From: Gorsachius magnificus
Lineage: Eukaryota > Chordata > Aves > Pelecaniformes > Ardeidae
Length of the DNA stretch: 64,000 nucleotides
Assembly: GCA_034008185.1 (NCBI GenBank)
Contig: CM067095.1
Span: forward strand, 2,526,610 to 2,590,609
Reading direction: 5' to 3'
Shown: positions 61,066-64,000 of the stretch, piece by piece
Layout: each line of letters begins with the position of its first letter
How positions within the stretch are numbered: the stretch's first letter is position 1
Made by a program: the position numbers and the translations under genes
Notes under the pieces: model-generated
What the model saw: only the letters and a program-made list of their open reading frames with translations
Database searches by the model: none
What the model was told of the DNA's origin: nothing

Positions 61066-61270
61066 GATCCATCATGTCAGATTAGCAACTTAGTTTCTTA
61101 TTAGCTATTTTCCATCCTATCATATTAATATTTGTTTTCACTAATACAATGCAGGAGTCTTATCATATTAGCAACTTTCACATCACATTAGTGAAAACAA
61201 ATACAATACAATACTAATATGACATGATCTGATGGGAAATTGCTAATACAATAAGACTCTCCTACCATAT
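61066..61270. repeat. AT-rich inverted and direct repeat cluster
   Basis: TCATATTAATATTTGTTTTC... (61119-61145) is the reverse complement, with a 10-base insertion, of ATTAGTGAAAACAAATACAA... (61187-61222). GAGTCTTATCATATTAGCAA (61154-61173) recurs inverted at 61235-61260. A related word lies at 62505-62530. No terminal duplications or transposase were seen. Confidence 0.65.
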
Positions 61271-63710
61271 TAGCACAGAAACATCGCGTGTCCCAGTTAC
61301 GGCTCTCCTTGAACTGGGTAAATACCCACCATTTCCAAAAGCAGCCGTGTTCATCGTGCCCGAAGGTGCACGTGTGGGACAGGGGGACGTGCAGGGTCGG
61401 GCACCCCGCTCTGCCCCCATGGCGCAGGTGACCTGCAGTGGATGCATTAAATTGCCATGAAAATTCCTTATTGAAAAGTAAATCAGTGAAATTTGGGTGT
61501 CCCCCCCCTGCTGTGCAACCCGCTCACTGGGACGGGGTTCCCTGGCCCTGGCAGTGGATGGAGAGCCAAGCCAGCCACCGTGACCCAGGGACACCCCATG
61601 GCTCCGGGAAATAGTGTGACCTGAGAACCTGTACAAGCAATAATAATTTGAAAGAGAAATTAAATGAAATGAAACAGAGGGTTGTGTAGTTTTGGCATTA
61701 GCAGCTGCCTCTCACCAAGCTCCCAATGTTCCCCGGCACAAACCCATGGCAGCGCCAGCAGGAGCAGCCGCAGAGCCAGGGACCATCCCAAGGAGCTGGA
61801 GACTCCACAGCCAGTTTGCAGCAGCGTGGGGATGGCATCTGAGATGCCAAAGGGGGAACGTCCCCAGGCAGAAATGCCATGAGGATGAGGAGGAGAAATC
61901 CAGAGCTTATGCTGAGGAGGAAGGCTGGACCATGGGAGGTCCCAGCCAATGTCCTGGTTCCCGAGACAGGGATGCTCCCCTGGACCTTGGGGAGTTCAAG
62001 CTCAGCAGCAGCCCAGGAATGATGCACACATTAGGAAAAGCAAACATCTTAAAACACCGGCTCCATCAGGCAGCCTCCTCCAGCTTTATTTCCCCCTCGC
62101 CTCCAGCACCTGGAGCCATTTTCCCACTCTTCTGCTTCAGTTCTCCCGCAGGTCCCACCTAATATCTCCCGACCCCTGGCCGCGAGCTTCGAGCTCAAAA
62201 GTAAAGGGGCTGCTAAATAAAGGAAAGCCCCAGCTCCTCGATGAAGCCGTCTCTGGAGCCGCTCCCCGGCTTGGCATCGGCACGCACCCAGGGATGCTCC
62301 GCGCCGCCCCGGCCAACTGTGCCACCAACCACTGCAGAAAAATAGCTCCCGCACGGAGCGAGGCAGGCAGCATATCTCCTCCGAGCAATGCCCAGCTCCG
62401 GCACGCTCAGCAATTTTCTATTCTCTCAGCAATTTTCTGTTCTACTGAATTAGTAGTTTGTATTGAATTAGTATTCATTTTCCCTAATATGATATATAAG
62501 CATAATCATGTTAGTGACTTTGATATCGCATTAGGCTCTACCGCCGGCATGTATCCCGGACCCAGCAGCGCCGGGTGGGGAGAACGGTGGCTGAGGAGGA
62601 GCCTCCAGCGGGAACACTCCAAACGTGGGGCCGGATCCTGCTCTCCCCGGCCTCCCCCAGAACCCCCTCAGCCTCGTGGTGCCAAGCTGAGGGCCCCGAT
62701 GAGGGCACAGCCAGGGCAGGATTTCTCCACTCATGGTGGTGAGATTGCAAACCAAAATAAAAGGGTGCTGCATCCTCAACGAATAATCCCTTCATCTAAA
62801 ATCTCCCAAAGGCGAAAGCTGCAGCCGCAGAGCACCCACCCCCAGCACAGGCTGGGTATCCCCGGTGGCGCTGGGTGCCCACTCCCGGCCCTCCACTCCT
62901 CTCTCTGCAAAGCCATGGATATCTGGGTATTAAAAGCTGAGCAGACAGCGGAATGCAGCGGGGTAGAAGGGGGTTGCAGCAGGGCTGGGGGATGCGTGCA
63001 TCCTCCTGCAGCCAAGAACTGGCATCCTCCCATGGGAAAACCCCAGCCAGCACCGAACCTGCCTCAGTTTCCCCATCAAGATGACAGAGGGCTCTGAGGG
63101 CACCCACAGACCCCGGTGTGGGTACATGCCCAGGTCCTTAATTAGCTGACGAAGCCAGGTCCTTAATTAGTTGACAAAGTTGCAACAAGCACAAGCAACG
63201 AGAAGGAGACAGGGAAGGTCCCTGCCCCAGGGGGCACAGGGGATCGGGGAGGGAGGGACAGGGGCTGGGGCCAGCACCCAGGGCTGCTGGCGGGCACAAA
63301 CCGGCAGCTCCGAACTGATTCCCGTACAGCTCCACGTGTGTGACAGCGGGACCGGAGTGGCCTTTATGTCCGGATGAGCGGCTCCCGAGCTGCATCGCCA
63401 GCGCACATCTCCCTGCCATCGGCGTAGAGCGGCCGAGGAACGGTTAGCGATCCGCCGCATCCCTAATTACCTCTTTTATGGACTCAAATAAATTGTCCTC
63501 GCGTTAACACGAAAGCCTGTTTCTTTTAATCCGCTGCCCACGAGGCTCTGAGAGCATCATGCCGGCGCCTCCGACCGAGGTGCCATCGCCCACTGGGGGT
63601 GCAGGCAGCGCCGGGAAGGACTGAACCAGCAGTGGGGCCGGAGCAGAGCTGCCCCTCGTGCGTCGGTCAAGAGCAGAGCAGTCACGGCATAAGATCAGCA
63701 CATCTTTAAT

Positions 63711-63763
63711 ATATTTATTTTTATAGGTACACACACACATATATATATTTATAAAAATAAATC
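63711..63763. repeat. AT hairpin with (CA)n/(TA)n loop
   Basis: ATTTATTTTTATA and its reverse complement TATAAAAATAAAT flank a GTACACACACACATATATAT loop, giving a potential perfect stem of about 13 bp. Confidence 0.7.
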
Positions 63764-64000
63764 CCCTACCTGCTGACACCCACACAGACACCCCAGGAGA
63801 GCCAGCAGCTCTCAGCACCGATCTCGCAACCCAGAGCCCAGAGGTTACCCCAAGAAAAGAGCTCCCGGCCACGCACAGATGCCTACACCTGCGTGCGAAG
63901 GCACGCACACGCACACATTTTCAAATCCTAAGAAAATCCTGAGTCTTCACTGTCAGTGCTGTATATCACTTTGAGATATATACCATATTAGCCAAAAGAA

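Larger units (their letters stand above)
49857..64000 (-). other. CUX2: CUX2 intron 1 (partial, runs off right edge)
   Basis: 14.1 kb with no exon recognised. I looked for the first coding exon (human MAANVGSMFQYWKRF) and did not find it; in human this intron is very long, so the promoter is probably far to the right. The content alternates between GC-rich repeat-bearing segments, CR1 fragments (52.6-53.0 and 58.0 kb) and long AT-rich, repeat-poor islands (50.0-50.4, 53.63-53.96, 56.1-57.4, 59.1-59.85, 60.1-60.6 kb). Confidence 0.7.

Overview
The window looks like a GC-rich bird chromosome, probably of the small gene-dense class. The evidence is short intron-split vertebrate genes, very GC-rich promoters, many G/C-rich minisatellites, and several copies of the 3' end of the CR1 retrotransposon ending in ATTCTATG-type repeats. 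Three genes can be recognised, in the order SH2B3 (minus strand), PHETA1/FAM109A (plus strand), CUX2 (minus strand). This is the order and relative orientation known from human 12q24 (CUX2-FAM109A-SH2B3-ATXN2), so it is a conserved vertebrate syntenic block read in the opposite direction.

Layout: 1-12.95 kb is the 5' part of SH2B3. It holds a GC-rich first exon near 12.7-12.95 kb, a 6.5 kb intron, the large first coding exon at 5414-6205, and then intron 2, which runs off the left edge; the exons for the rest of the PH domain and the SH2 domain are not in the window. 12.95-18.0 kb is the interval between the SH2B3 and PHETA1 promoters and is full of simple repeats. PHETA1 has a CpG-rich 5' region near 18.0-18.6 kb, one coding exon at 19338-20120 and a poly(A) signal at 21252. 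From about 22.4 kb to the right edge lies CUX2, transcribed leftwards: a long 3'UTR, then 20 coding exons between 24772 and 49856. These join in perfect phase to 1388 codons plus a stop: coiled coil, three CUT repeats, homeodomain, C-terminal tail. Counted against the known 22-exon gene, exon 1 lies beyond the window and the tiny exon 3 could not be found.

The genes are functionally unrelated neighbours: a cytokine-receptor signalling adaptor (SH2B3), an endosomal PH-domain protein that binds OCRL (PHETA1), and a neuronal transcription factor (CUX2). PHETA1 and CUX2 converge, with about 1.1 kb between their poly(A) signals. SH2B3 and PHETA1 are divergent with about 5 kb between promoters.

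I see no bacterial-type system, RNA gene or new gene. The observations most worth a second look are: an upstream ORF in the inferred SH2B3 mRNA whose stop overlaps the main start as ATGA; a tandem GATA site in the SH2B3 promoter and a GATA/NF-E2 cluster in its first intron; a GC-AG intron in CUX2; the unlocated CUX2 exon 3; paired 22-bp minisatellites in one CUX2 intron; a 15-mer found six times; and several AT-rich islands in CUX2 introns that look like conserved enhancers.
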